DNA from: Acetobacteraceae bacterium H6797
GTDB lineage: Bacteria > Pseudomonadota > Alphaproteobacteria > Acetobacterales > Acetobacteraceae
Direction of reading: 5' to 3'
Assembly (NCBI GenBank): GCA_015223225.1
Contig: JADFCQ010000004.1
Location: 248,001-312,000 of the forward strand
DNA: 64,000 bases
How positions within the stretch are numbered: position 1 is the stretch's first letter; each line of letters opens with the position of its first letter. Of this stretch, positions 8,379 through 17,412 are shown piece after piece. The notes beneath the pieces are model-generated. The model did no database searches, was not told the DNA's origin, and was given only the letters and a program-made list of their open reading frames with translations. Both the position numbers and the translations under genes were made by a program.

Positions 8379-10250
8379 ATGAGCGCCCGATCCGCCCTCG
8401 CCGTTTCTCCCTTCCAGCGTGCCCTCGGCCTGCATCGCGCCAATCGCCTGGCGGAGGCGGAAGCCGGCTATCGCGCGCTGCTGCGCCAGTCGCCGCAGCA
8501 CCCGGACGCGTTGCATTTCCTGGGCATTGTCCTCGCCCAGCAGGGAAGACCGGCCGAGGCCATCCACTTCCTCCGCCGCGCCACCCGCCTGGCCCCGCGC
8601 CAGGGCGCCATTCTCGCCAATCTGGGCAATGCGCTGAAGGATGCCGGCGAGCCCGAGGAGGCGCTGCGGGCGTATGACCAGGCCCTCCGCCTCGCGCCCG
8701 ATGACGCCACCACCCTGACCAATCGCGGCCAGTTGCTCGCCGCCCTCGGCAGCCTGGATGAGGCGCTGGACAGCCACGATCGCGCCCTGGCCCTCGCCCC
8801 CGCCATGCCGGAAGCGTTGAACAATCGCGGCTGCACCCTGCGGGACCTCGGCCGGCCCGCCGAAGCCATCGTCGATTTCGCCACCGCCCTGGCCCGCCGC
8901 CCCGGCTATGTCGACGCCCTCCTCAATCGCGGCCATGCCCTGCGCGATCTCGGCCGTGAGCAGGAAGCGCTGCATTGCTACGAGGAAGCCCTCACCCGGC
9001 GGCCCGACCATGCCCCCGCCCATGCCAGCCGCGCCGCGACGCTGCTGGCCCTCGGCCATAGCGAAGCCGCCCTGGCGGCCTATGAGGCCGCCCTCGCGCA
9101 ATGGCCCGGCAACGCTGTCCTCCGCCATAACCAAGCTCGCGCGCTGGACGATCTCGGGCGGCATGATGAGGCCCTGGCCGCCTACGAAACCGCCCTTCGA
9201 CATGGCGCCCCGCCCGCCGACTGCCATTTCGGCCGCGGCAATGCGCTTGCCGATCTGGCACGGCCGCACGAGGCCATCGCCGCCTTCAGTGACGCCCTTG
9301 CCGCCGCGCCCAACCACGCCGATGCCCGCTTCAACCGCGCCCTCTGCCGGCTGCGCATCGGGGATTTTCACGACGGCTGGGCCGATTACGAAGCGCGCTG
9401 GGCCCGCCCCAAGGCGCCCCCGCTCCGCCATGCGCATATCCCGCGCTGGACCGGCGCCGAGCCGCTCGCGGGGCGCCGCCTCCTCGTCCATGCCGAACAG
9501 GGCCTGGGCGACACGCTCCAGTTCTGCCGCTACCTGCCCCTGCTCGCCGCCCAGGGCGCGGAGGTGATCCTGGAGGCCCAAGCGCCGCTCCGCCGCCTGC
9601 TCGCCCGGCTTCCCGGCGCGGCCCAGGTCATCGGCCCGGGCGATGCCTGCTCGACTCCACATCTCCAACTGCCGCTGCTGAGCTTGCCGCAGGCACTCGG
9701 CCTGGAAAATCCGCTCGCCGTCGGCCCCTATATCCTCCCCGAGCCCGCCATCGCCGCCTCGTGGGCCGAGCGCCTTCCGGGGCAACGCTTCCGCATCGGC
9801 CTGACCTGCTCCGGCAGCGCGGGTCACGTGCGGGACGCCCAACGCTCCATTCCCCTGGCCGCCTTCGCCCCTCTCCTGGCCCAGCCGGCGAGCTTCGCTC
9901 TCTTGCAGGACCAGTGCCGCCCAGCCGATGCCGAAACCCTCCGCCATCAGCCCCGCTTGGCCGACATGCGCGATCGGCTGACCGATCTCAGCGAAACGGC
10001 CGGGTTGATCGCGCAGCTGGACCTCGTCATCACCGTCGATACCAGCATCGCGCATCTTGCCGGCGCCATGGGCAAACCCACCTGGCTCCTGCTGCCCTTC
10101 ATTCCGGATTGGCGCTGGGGCGAAGCGGGCGAGGCAACGGCTTGGTACCCCTCGATGCGCCTGTTCCGGCAGCAGAGGCCCGGCGATTGGGCGCCGCTCC
10201 TCGCCGCCCTGGCCTCGGCCCTGAAAAAGGAACTGGCCGCCGCGCTCTGA
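8379..10250 (+). CDS. Tetratricopeptide-repeat protein with C-terminal glycosyltransferase-like domain
   Basis: A 623-residue protein. Roughly residues 10-330 are TPR repeats, with recurring units such as ALRAYDQALRLAPDDATTLTNRGQLLAALG. The C-terminal part (about 360-620) has LLVHAEQGLGDTLQFCRYLPLLAAQGAEV, IGLTCSG and ITVDTSIAHLAGAMGKPTWLLLP. These are the pattern of GT9/GT41-like proteins found after TPRs in many proteobacteria, often in flagellin or surface glycosylation. No signal peptide is seen, so it is probably cytoplasmic. Its leader is bounded by the MITE. The acceptor is unknown. Confidence 0.85.
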   Translation: MSARSALAVSPFQRALGLHRANRLAEAEAGYRALLRQSPQHPDALHFLGIVLAQQGRPAEAIHFLRRATRLAPRQGAILANLGNALKDAGEPEEALRAYDQALRLAPDDATTLTNRGQLLAALGSLDEALDSHDRALALAPAMPEALNNRGCTLRDLGRPAEAIVDFATALARRPGYVDALLNRGHALRDLGREQEALHCYEEALTRRPDHAPAHASRAATLLALGHSEAALAAYEAALAQWPGNAVLRHNQARALDDLGRHDEALAAYETALRHGAPPADCHFGRGNALADLARPHEAIAAFSDALAAAPNHADARFNRALCRLRIGDFHDGWADYEARWARPKAPPLRHAHIPRWTGAEPLAGRRLLVHAEQGLGDTLQFCRYLPLLAAQGAEVILEAQAPLRRLLARLPGAAQVIGPGDACSTPHLQLPLLSLPQALGLENPLAVGPYILPEPAIAASWAERLPGQRFRIGLTCSGSAGHVRDAQRSIPLAAFAPLLAQPASFALLQDQCRPADAETLRHQPRLADMRDRLTDLSETAGLIAQLDLVITVDTSIAHLAGAMGKPTWLLLPFIPDWRWGEAGEATAWYPSMRLFRQQRPGDWAPLLAALASALKKELAAAL

Positions 10251-10337
10251 ACCGCTTGCCATCGGCGCGGGGCTTGTCGATCCTCCCTTGAGACAATCCG
10301 GGATGCCCGCCTTGCGACTCAGCGCGCGACGCCAGCC

Positions 10338-11219
10338 ATGAAGCCAGCCGCCTTCGCCTATGAACGGCCGGCGACCCTCGCCGAGGCCCTGGCCCTGAAA
10401 GCCCGGCATGGCGACGAGGCCCGCTTCATCGCAGGCGGGCAGAGCCTCGTCCCCGCCATGAATTTCCGCATGGCCCAGCCCGGCATGCTGATCGATGTCG
10501 GCCAGGTCGAAGGGCTCGACACCATCGCCTATGACACGGCCGGCACCCTCACCATCGGCGCCCGCGCCCGCTATCGCGCCATCGAGCGCCATCCCGAGAT
10601 CATCGCGCGCCACCCGCTCATTCCCGAGGCGCTGCATGAGGTCGCGCATCCGCAGATCCGCAACCGCGGCACCCTGGCCGGCAATTGCTGCCATGCCGAC
10701 CCGGCGTCGGAAATGCCGATGGTCATGCTCACCCTCGGCGCCCGCTTCCTCGCCACTTCCGCCGCCGGCGAACGCTTGATCGAGGCCGCCGATTTCTTCC
10801 TCGGCGCCCTGACGACGGCGCTGTCGCCGGAAGAGATGCTGGCCCGCATCGCCATCCCCCCCTTGCCCGACCGCTGCGGCACGGCCTTTCTCGAACTCTC
10901 CCGCCGCAAGGGCGATTACGCGATGATGGGCGTCGCCGCCGTCATCGCCCTCGACGCCGATGGCCGCATCGCCGAGGCCCGGCTCGGCTTCTGCAATGCC
11001 GGCATCACGCCCCGCGTTGCCCCAGCCGCTGCCGCGCTGCTGAAAACCCAGGCGCCCGAGGCAGCCGCCTTCGCCGAAGCCGCTAGCATGGCACAGACCG
11101 AGATCGAGCCCGGCGGCACGCTCCAGGCCAGTCCGGACTACCAGCGCCACCTCGCCGGCGTTCTCGCCCGCCGCGCCCTGGCAATCGCGGCCAGCCGCGC
11201 CTCGGAGACCCTGGCATGA
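10338..11219 (+). CDS. Molybdenum hydroxylase FAD-binding subunit (CoxM/XdhB type)
   Basis: A 293-residue medium subunit with the PCMH-type FAD domain: FIAGGQSLVPAMNFRMAQP and HPQIRNRGTLAGNCCHADP, followed by the CO-dehydrogenase flavoprotein C-terminal domain. It passes electrons from the iron-sulfur subunit to an acceptor. The stop overlaps the next start (ATGA at 11216-11219), so the medium-small-large genes form one operon. The family is secure; the substrate is not. Confidence 0.9.
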   Translation: MKPAAFAYERPATLAEALALKARHGDEARFIAGGQSLVPAMNFRMAQPGMLIDVGQVEGLDTIAYDTAGTLTIGARARYRAIERHPEIIARHPLIPEALHEVAHPQIRNRGTLAGNCCHADPASEMPMVMLTLGARFLATSAAGERLIEAADFFLGALTTALSPEEMLARIAIPPLPDRCGTAFLELSRRKGDYAMMGVAAVIALDADGRIAEARLGFCNAGITPRVAPAAAALLKTQAPEAAAFAEAASMAQTEIEPGGTLQASPDYQRHLAGVLARRALAIAASRASETLA

Positions 11220-11689
11220 ACCGCGTCACCCTGACCATCAACGGCCGCCGCCACAGCGCGACCGTCGAGCCGCGCCTGCTGCTCTCCGATTTCATCCGTC
11301 ACGAGGCCATGCTGGCGGGCACGCATGTCGGCTGCGAGCACGGCGTCTGCGGTGCCTGCACCGTGCTGGTCGATGGCCAGCCCATGCGCTCCTGCCTCAT
11401 CTTCGCCATCCAGGCCGAAGGCAGCGCCATCACCACCATCGAGGGCCTCGCCCCGGCCCCTGGCCAACTTTCCTTGCTGCAACAGGCCTTCAAGGACAGC
11501 CACGCCCTCCAATGCGGCTATTGCACGCCCGGGATTCTCACCACCATGACGGCCTTCCTGGCGGAGAACCCCGCACCCACCGAGGACGAAGTGCGTGACG
11601 CGCTCTCGGGCAATCTCTGCCGCTGCACCGGCTATCAGCACATCGTCGATGCCGTCATGCTCGCCGCCAAGCGCATGGCCGAAGCCTGA
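11216..11689 (+). CDS. Molybdenum hydroxylase [2Fe-2S] subunit (CoxS/XdhC type)
   Basis: A 157-residue small subunit with two [2Fe-2S] clusters. The plant-ferredoxin-like cluster uses CEHGVCGACTVLVDG and the following RSC. The helical C-terminal cluster uses CGYCTPG and CRCTGYQ. The length is normal for the family. It overlaps both neighbours by a few bases, as expected for equimolar subunits. Confidence 0.92.
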   Translation: MNRVTLTINGRRHSATVEPRLLLSDFIRHEAMLAGTHVGCEHGVCGACTVLVDGQPMRSCLIFAIQAEGSAITTIEGLAPAPGQLSLLQQAFKDSHALQCGYCTPGILTTMTAFLAENPAPTEDEVRDALSGNLCRCTGYQHIVDAVMLAAKRMAEA

Positions 11690-14022
11690 TGGAAACCCGC
11701 CATGTCGGCCGCCCCGTGCGGCGCAACGAAGACCCGGCCCTGCTCACCGGCCGCGCTCTCTTCGTCGATGACGTCGAACTCCCCGGCATGCTGCACGCCG
11801 CCTTCCTGCGCAGCCCACATGCCCATGCGCGCATCCTCTCCATCGACACGAGCGCCGCGGCCCAGCGTGACGGGGTCCACGCGATCTATACCGCCGAGGA
11901 CCTCGGCGATTACTGGAAGCCCGGCCCGCTCCTCGTCCCGCCGCCGCCCATCGAAGGCGCCATCTTCCACGAGCGCACGCAGGTGCCTCTGGCGCGCGGG
12001 AAGGTGCGCCATATCGGAGAGCCTATCGTCCTCGTCATCGCCGAGAGCCGCTACATCGCCGAAGACGCCGTCAACGACATCTTCGTCGACTACGAGCCCC
12101 TCCCCGCCATCGGCGATCTGGAAGCCGGCTTCGCCCCCGGCGCGCCCCTGGTCCATGACGACCTGCCGAGCAACGTCTCCGCCGACGTCACCCAGCGCAA
12201 GGGCGACTACGCCACCGCACGCCGCCAGGCCCATAAGCTCATCAAGCGCCGCTTCTCCTATGACCGCGGCATGTCCATGCCCATCGAGACGCGCGGCGTC
12301 GTCGCCCATTGGGAAGCCCGCGCCGCCCGCATGACGATCTGGGACACAACCCAGGCGCCCGTCGTCATCCGCAACGGGATGGCCGCGATGCTCGGCCTGA
12401 ACGAGAGGCAGGTCCGCGTCATCGCCCCCTTCATCGGCGGCGGCTTCGGCCCGAAGATCATGATGTTCTACCCGGAGGAAGTCCTGCTCCCCTGGGCCTC
12501 CATGCGGCTCGAGCGCCCGATCAAATGGATCGAGGATCGACTCGAGCATTTCGGCGCCACCACCCAGGAGCGCGGCCAAGTCCACGAAGCGGAAATGGCC
12601 CTGGACGCCGAAGGCCGCATCCTCGGCATCCAGGATTTCTTCCTCCATGACGGCGGCGCCTATGACCCTTACGGCCTGACCGTGCCCATCAACAGCCAAT
12701 GCACGTTGCTCGGCTGCTATGTGGTGCCGCATTACGAGAGCCGCTTCGTCCAGCTCTTCACCAACCGCCCGATCGTCACGCCCTATCGCGGCGCGGGCCG
12801 CCAGCACGGCATTTTCGTCATGGAGCGCCTGCTCGACATCGCCGCGCGCGAGATGGGCATCGACCGCGCAGAGATCCGCCGCCGCAACCTGATTCCGAAG
12901 GACGCTTTCCCCTTCAACAACGAACTCATCTACCAGGATTTCGCACCGCTGGTTTACGACAGCGGCAATTACGAGGCCTGCCTCGATCGCGCGCTGGAGA
13001 TGATCGGCTATCGGGACTTCATCGAGACCGAACAGCCCCGTTACCGCGCCGAGGGCCGGCATGTCGGGCTCGGCATCGTCACTTACGTCGAAGGCACCGG
13101 CATCGGCCCTTACGAGGGCGCCAAGATCCAGGTCCAGTCCAGCGGCAAGGTCTCCCTCGCGACGGGCATCGGCACGCAGGGCCAGGGCCATTTCACCGTC
13201 TTCGCCCAGATCGCCGCCGACCAACTCGGCGTCGCCGTCGAGGATATCGACGTCATCACCGGCGATACCGATCAGTTCTACTGGGGCGTCGGCACCTTCG
13301 CCTCGCGCGGCGCGGTCGTCGCCGGCAATGCGGTGAACGAGGCCGCCAAGGCGGTGCGCGCGAAGATTCTCAAGGCGGCGTCGGAGCATTTCGAATGTGC
13401 CGAGGAGGATATCGTCCTCGCCGATGGCCGCGCCTCCATCGCGGGCGTCGCGGAGAAATGGGTCAGCCTCGGCCAGCTCGCCGAGCAATCCAACCCGCTG
13501 CGCGGCGCGGTGAGGCCCGGCACCGAGCCCGGGCTCGAAGCCAGCTCCTATTTCGGCCCCGATAGCGGTGCAACCGCCAATGGCGTGCACGCCATGATCA
13601 TGGAGATCGATGCCGAGACCATGATCCCGCGCATTCTCAAATATGTCGTGGTGCATGATTGCGGCACAGTGCTGAACCCGCTGATCCTCGACGGCCAGAT
13701 CCATGGCGGCGTCGCCCAGGGCATCGGCAATGCCTTTTTCGAGCAGATCCATTTCGACGGCGAGCAGCAGATCCTGAACGCCACCCTGGCCGACTACCTG
13801 CTCCCCACCGCGCTCGACGTGCCGCGGATGGAGCTCGACCACATCGTCACCCCCTCGCCCCTCAATCCCATGGGGGTGAAGGGCGCGGGCGAAGCGGGGG
13901 CCATCCCGGTCGGCCCCCTCTATGCCCAGGCCATCGAGGACGCGCTGGGCACGCCCTTCGAAATCCTGGAAATTCCCCTCAGCCCATCGCGCCTCTACGC
14001 GCTGAGCCAGGGTGCTAGCTAG
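11689..14022 (+). CDS. Molybdenum hydroxylase large, molybdopterin-binding subunit
   Basis: A 777-residue large subunit of the xanthine dehydrogenase / CO dehydrogenase family. It opens VGRPVRRNEDPALLTGRA, typical of CoxL-like proteins. The active-site loop reads PYRGAGRQHGIF. True aerobic CO dehydrogenase (form I) has an AYxCSFR loop, so this is a form-II-like enzyme of unknown substrate, probably a hydroxylase of an aromatic heterocycle or aldehyde. IGGGFGPK and GVKGAGEAG are molybdopterin-contact motifs. No dedicated maturation genes (coxD/E/F type) follow. Its stop overlaps that of the convergent deacetylase by a few bases. Confidence 0.9.
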   Translation: METRHVGRPVRRNEDPALLTGRALFVDDVELPGMLHAAFLRSPHAHARILSIDTSAAAQRDGVHAIYTAEDLGDYWKPGPLLVPPPPIEGAIFHERTQVPLARGKVRHIGEPIVLVIAESRYIAEDAVNDIFVDYEPLPAIGDLEAGFAPGAPLVHDDLPSNVSADVTQRKGDYATARRQAHKLIKRRFSYDRGMSMPIETRGVVAHWEARAARMTIWDTTQAPVVIRNGMAAMLGLNERQVRVIAPFIGGGFGPKIMMFYPEEVLLPWASMRLERPIKWIEDRLEHFGATTQERGQVHEAEMALDAEGRILGIQDFFLHDGGAYDPYGLTVPINSQCTLLGCYVVPHYESRFVQLFTNRPIVTPYRGAGRQHGIFVMERLLDIAAREMGIDRAEIRRRNLIPKDAFPFNNELIYQDFAPLVYDSGNYEACLDRALEMIGYRDFIETEQPRYRAEGRHVGLGIVTYVEGTGIGPYEGAKIQVQSSGKVSLATGIGTQGQGHFTVFAQIAADQLGVAVEDIDVITGDTDQFYWGVGTFASRGAVVAGNAVNEAAKAVRAKILKAASEHFECAEEDIVLADGRASIAGVAEKWVSLGQLAEQSNPLRGAVRPGTEPGLEASSYFGPDSGATANGVHAMIMEIDAETMIPRILKYVVVHDCGTVLNPLILDGQIHGGVAQGIGNAFFEQIHFDGEQQILNATLADYLLPTALDVPRMELDHIVTPSPLNPMGVKGAGEAGAIPVGPLYAQAIEDALGTPFEILEIPLSPSRLYALSQGAS

Positions 14023-14912
14023 CCGGCATCGTCGCAGTAGCGCGCCACGTCCTCATGCGTGGCGAACCACACATCGGGCTTGGTCTTGATATAGGCCACC
14101 AGCCTATCGAGCAGCGCGATACGGCTCCGATGCCCGATGACATGCGGATGCATCGTCAGCAGGAAGAGCCCCCCTTCCTGATAGGCCCCATCGAACTCGG
14201 CGCGGAAAATCTCCTCGACGGCCGAGGGCGGCGTATAGGGCCTCAGACCCGAGAAGCGCAGCATGTTGAAATACACAGCATCGTCGCGGATCCATTCCGG
14301 CGGCAATTCCACGATGCCCGTCGGCTGGCCCTGGACCTCGATCTCATAGGGATCGTCATCGGCCATGAGCGAGCTGTCATAGAGCAGCCCCAGCTCCCGG
14401 ATGATATCCATCGTATCGACCGAGAAATCCCAGGAGGCCGTTCGGATGCCCACCGGCCGCTTGCCGATCAGCTTCTCCAGCGTATCGGCCGCGCGGAAGG
14501 TCAGGTCCCGCTCCACGCCGGGCGGCAGGGCGGTATTGGCCTCATGGATCCAGGAATGGATGCCGATCTCGTGCCCCTCGCCCGCGACGCCCTTCACCTC
14601 CTCGGGATAGAGCAGCGCGGAGACGGCGGGGTAGAAGAAGGTCGCCGGAACCCCGTGCTTCGCGAGCAGCGCGCGGATGCGGGGCACGCCCTGGCGGCTG
14701 CCATACTGCCCCTGGCTGATCCGCATCGGACTCTCGTCGGAATCGCGGAGCGGAATGGTGTCATGGTCCGCGTCGAAAGAGAGCGCCACCGCGCAGCGCG
14801 CCCCGTTCGGCCATACCGTGGGCTTGAGGCTGCGCCCGGCCCGCGCGCGGCCGACGATGTGCCGCCATTGCGGCTCGGGCCATTCCCAGGGTTGTTGCTT
14901 GGTATCGGTCAT
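14019..14912 (-). CDS. Polysaccharide deacetylase family protein (PuuE/PgdA-like)
   Basis: A 297-residue NodB-homology protein. SFDADHD provides the acidic pair, HEIGIHSWIHE the metal-binding His-x-x-x-His type motif, and DVWFATHEDVARY the C-terminal catalytic region. There is no signal peptide. This subgroup includes peptidoglycan deacetylase-like proteins and PuuE allantoinases. Since the window also holds hpx-like ureide genes, a cytosolic amidohydrolase role in nitrogen metabolism is as plausible as cell-wall action. It converges on the molybdenum hydroxylase operon. Confidence 0.82.
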   Translation of the reverse strand: MTDTKQQPWEWPEPQWRHIVGRARAGRSLKPTVWPNGARCAVALSFDADHDTIPLRDSDESPMRISQGQYGSRQGVPRIRALLAKHGVPATFFYPAVSALLYPEEVKGVAGEGHEIGIHSWIHEANTALPPGVERDLTFRAADTLEKLIGKRPVGIRTASWDFSVDTMDIIRELGLLYDSSLMADDDPYEIEVQGQPTGIVELPPEWIRDDAVYFNMLRFSGLRPYTPPSAVEEIFRAEFDGAYQEGGLFLLTMHPHVIGHRSRIALLDRLVAYIKTKPDVWFATHEDVARYCDDAG

Positions 14913-14971
14913 GGACCTCTCCTGTCGGGATTCGGCGGCGATCCTGAGCCCATTGCCGCCCCGCCGGAAGA

Positions 14972-15913
14972 CTAGGCGGCCGAATTAGCCCCCCTGGGCG
15001 CGACTACATGAACGCGACGATTGAGATAAGATATCCAGAGCCTCAGGCGGCCCAGCACATCCATCCCGATGAGCAGATCCGCGCCCGGAATGTTGCCATC
15101 CATCAGGATGCCCACTCCAAGATGCTCGACCCGTAATTCGCCGAATTGCAGCACTTCGGAACGGAACATCCGAACCCGCCGCTGGCTCACGCCCATGCCG
15201 GTCGCCGCCCCCTCGGCTTCGACGCCCGGCACCGGAATGCCGAGCCTGTCGAATGCGCTTCGGCTGATGGTCGTGTTGCTGGCCCCGGTATCCAGCAGCG
15301 CCTTCATGCTCCGGCCATTGAGGGTGGCGATGACCGCAAGGAGTTCGTGCTCCTCCGGGTATAGCCGCACCGAGCTATGCCCGGCCGCCCAAAGAGGCTC
15401 ATCCGCGCGGCATTCGTTGCGCGGATAAATGATCATCCGCCGCCCGGCGAAATCCAGGTCGATCTCCCCCGAGGCCAGCAGATCCTGCCCAATGACGCCG
15501 ACCATGCGTGGGCTGACGCTGAGGAGGCCCGGCATCGGCGCAATCGGCATCGTCAGCCGCTGAACGTCGATGGCGCCGAGCTGAAAACGCGCCAGCAAGG
15601 CATTCTGCTCCTGCGTGGTACCGCCGATGCCCCTGCCATAGGTCCTGCGCTCCCTATCCCGAGGCAGCTGAAGCACCTCCGCCGCGCCAGGGGTCAGGAT
15701 GGTGCGGGTGGAGCCCGTATCGAGCAGCATATGCACCGATACGCCGTTCATCTTCGCCTCGACAACCGGCCTTCCGCCCAAATTGAGGATGGGGATGACA
15801 TCCCCATGCGTCGTGAGACAGGTCGGCTTGTTGCCGCAAGCCGCTAGGAGCGGGCCGGCGAGGAATGGAAGGGTGGCCGGAACGAATCCGGCAAGGCGCC
15901 GCCTGGAAATCAT
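14972..15913 (-). CDS. Lipoprotein with two retropepsin-like aspartic protease domains
   Basis: A 313-residue protein. LLAAC at residues 22-26 is a lipobox, so it is likely a membrane-anchored lipoprotein facing the periplasm. The first protease-like domain has LLDTGSTRTIL (Asp65), and the second has LLDTGASNTTIS (Asp208). Each is followed by the expected flap and hydrophobic segments, and VIGQDLL and LIGMDVLG are the domain ends. A single chain with both catalytic Asp residues could fold like a pepsin-type intramolecular dimer. The substrate is unknown. Homologues are annotated only as retroviral-like aspartic protease family. Confidence 0.83.
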   Translation of the reverse strand: MISRRRLAGFVPATLPFLAGPLLAACGNKPTCLTTHGDVIPILNLGGRPVVEAKMNGVSVHMLLDTGSTRTILTPGAAEVLQLPRDRERRTYGRGIGGTTQEQNALLARFQLGAIDVQRLTMPIAPMPGLLSVSPRMVGVIGQDLLASGEIDLDFAGRRMIIYPRNECRADEPLWAAGHSSVRLYPEEHELLAVIATLNGRSMKALLDTGASNTTISRSAFDRLGIPVPGVEAEGAATGMGVSQRRVRMFRSEVLQFGELRVEHLGVGILMDGNIPGADLLIGMDVLGRLRLWISYLNRRVHVVAPRGANSAA

Positions 15914-16011
15914 GCCTGCCCTTAGCTCGGGCTACCGCAAAGGACGATACATTTTCATAATAAAATGCCGCTCTTCCCTCCGCCCGGCCTGCGGAGCATT
16001 CTCCGCGCCCG

Positions 16012-17412
16012 ATGACACAGACCGATCCCGCGCTGATGAGCGCCGAGACGCTCACCGCGCTCTATGCGCGCCGGGCGTTGAGCCCCGTCGAGACCCTCAA
16101 GGCCATCATGGAGCGCGTGGCGCGCTACAATCCCTGGGTCAATGCCTTCGCCACCATGAACCCACGCGCCCTGATCGAGGCGGGCGAGAGCGAGGCCCGC
16201 TGGGCCGCCGGTCGCCCCATGGGCCCGCTCGACGGCGTTCCCTGCACGGTGAAGGACCTGCTGAACGTCCAGGGCCTGCCCACCCGCCGCGGCAGCAAGC
16301 TCACCCCCACGACGCCCGTGCGTGAGGATGCGCCGGCCGTGCTAGGCCTGCGTGCCACCGGCGGCGTGATCCTGGGCAAGACGACCACGACCGAATACGG
16401 CTGGAAAACGCCCGGCGACAACCCGCTCAACGGCATCACCCGCAACCCGTGGGACCCGAAGCGCACCACGGGCGGCTCCTCCTCCGGCGCGGGTGCCGCC
16501 GGCGCGGCCGCCTTCGGCCCGCTGCATATCGGCACCGATGCGGGCGGCTCCATCCGCATCCCGGCCGCCTATTGCGGCCTCGTAGGCATGAAGCCGAGCT
16601 ACGGCCGCATCCCGCAATGGCCCCATTCCGCCTTCGGCCAAGTCTCCTGCGCCGGACCCATGACCCGCACGGTGCGCGATGCCGCGCTCATGATGTCGGC
16701 CATGGCCCGCGCCGACCTGCGGGACCCGTTCTGCCTCCCCGATGACCCGCGCGACTGGCGCGACGGCATCGAGCAGGGCGTCGCGGGCCTCCGCGTCGCG
16801 GTCGTCCGCCGCCTGGGCTTCGAGCCGCCGCTGGATGCGGAAGGCGCCTCCGCCGTCGCCCTCGCCGCGAAGATCCTGGAAGAGAATGGCGCCATCGTGG
16901 AGGAGGCCGATCCTGAACTCCCCGATATCCGCGCCATTTTCGGCCGCGTCTGGGGCGTGGCCCTGGCCCGCCTGGTCGAGACCACCCCGCAGGAAAAGCG
17001 CGAGTTGCTCGACAAGGCACTGCTCGAGGTCGCGGAGCGCGAGGGCGGGATGAGCGCCGTGGACTATCTCGGCGCCGAAGCCCTGCGCGTGGAGGCCGCC
17101 CACGCCGCCGCCCGCTTCCACCAGAAATACGACCTGATCCTCTGCCCGACCACGCCCACGGCCGCCTTCGCCGCCGATGACCCCACCCTGCACCCGACCC
17201 AGGCGCTATGGCGGGATTGGGCGCCCTGGACCTTCGCCTTCAACATCACCCGCCAGCCAGCCATCACCGTGCCCATCGGCCTTGACGACTCCGGCATGCC
17301 CCGCGGGGTGCAATTCGCCGCAGCCCAGCTGCGCGACGATCTCTGCTTCCGCGCAGCCCGCGTCATCGAGCAGGTGGTGCAGATGCCCAGCGCGAAGATG
17401 GATGAGGCCTGA
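16012..17412 (+). CDS. Amidase-signature family amidase
   Basis: A 466-residue cytoplasmic amidase. CTVKDLLNVQGLPTRRGSK carries the catalytic Lys (residue 81), GGSSSGAGAAGAAAFG the cis-Ser, and IGTDAGGSIRIPAAYCG the nucleophilic Ser. The order and spacing are normal for the family. The substrate is not predictable; GatA is excluded by the lack of GatC/GatB neighbours. It ends one base before the convergent LysR gene. Confidence 0.9.
   Translation: MTQTDPALMSAETLTALYARRALSPVETLKAIMERVARYNPWVNAFATMNPRALIEAGESEARWAAGRPMGPLDGVPCTVKDLLNVQGLPTRRGSKLTPTTPVREDAPAVLGLRATGGVILGKTTTTEYGWKTPGDNPLNGITRNPWDPKRTTGGSSSGAGAAGAAAFGPLHIGTDAGGSIRIPAAYCGLVGMKPSYGRIPQWPHSAFGQVSCAGPMTRTVRDAALMMSAMARADLRDPFCLPDDPRDWRDGIEQGVAGLRVAVVRRLGFEPPLDAEGASAVALAAKILEENGAIVEEADPELPDIRAIFGRVWGVALARLVETTPQEKRELLDKALLEVAEREGGMSAVDYLGAEALRVEAAHAAARFHQKYDLILCPTTPTAAFAADDPTLHPTQALWRDWAPWTFAFNITRQPAITVPIGLDDSGMPRGVQFAAAQLRDDLCFRAARVIEQVVQMPSAKMDEA

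Noticed and set aside
8199..11150. A 983-codon open frame on the minus strand
   Set aside because: It is antisense to the TPR and molybdenum hydroxylase genes and crosses the MITE. Its product is low-complexity Gly/Ala/Arg with no domain.
11635..13842. A 735-codon open frame opposite the molybdenum hydroxylase large subunit
   Set aside because: Shadow frame rich in Asp/Gly/Ala/His; the plus-strand gene carries the conserved motifs.
10338..14022. Naming the operon coxMSL as a CO dehydrogenase
   Set aside because: The active-site loop is PYRGAGR, not the form-I AYxCSFR motif.
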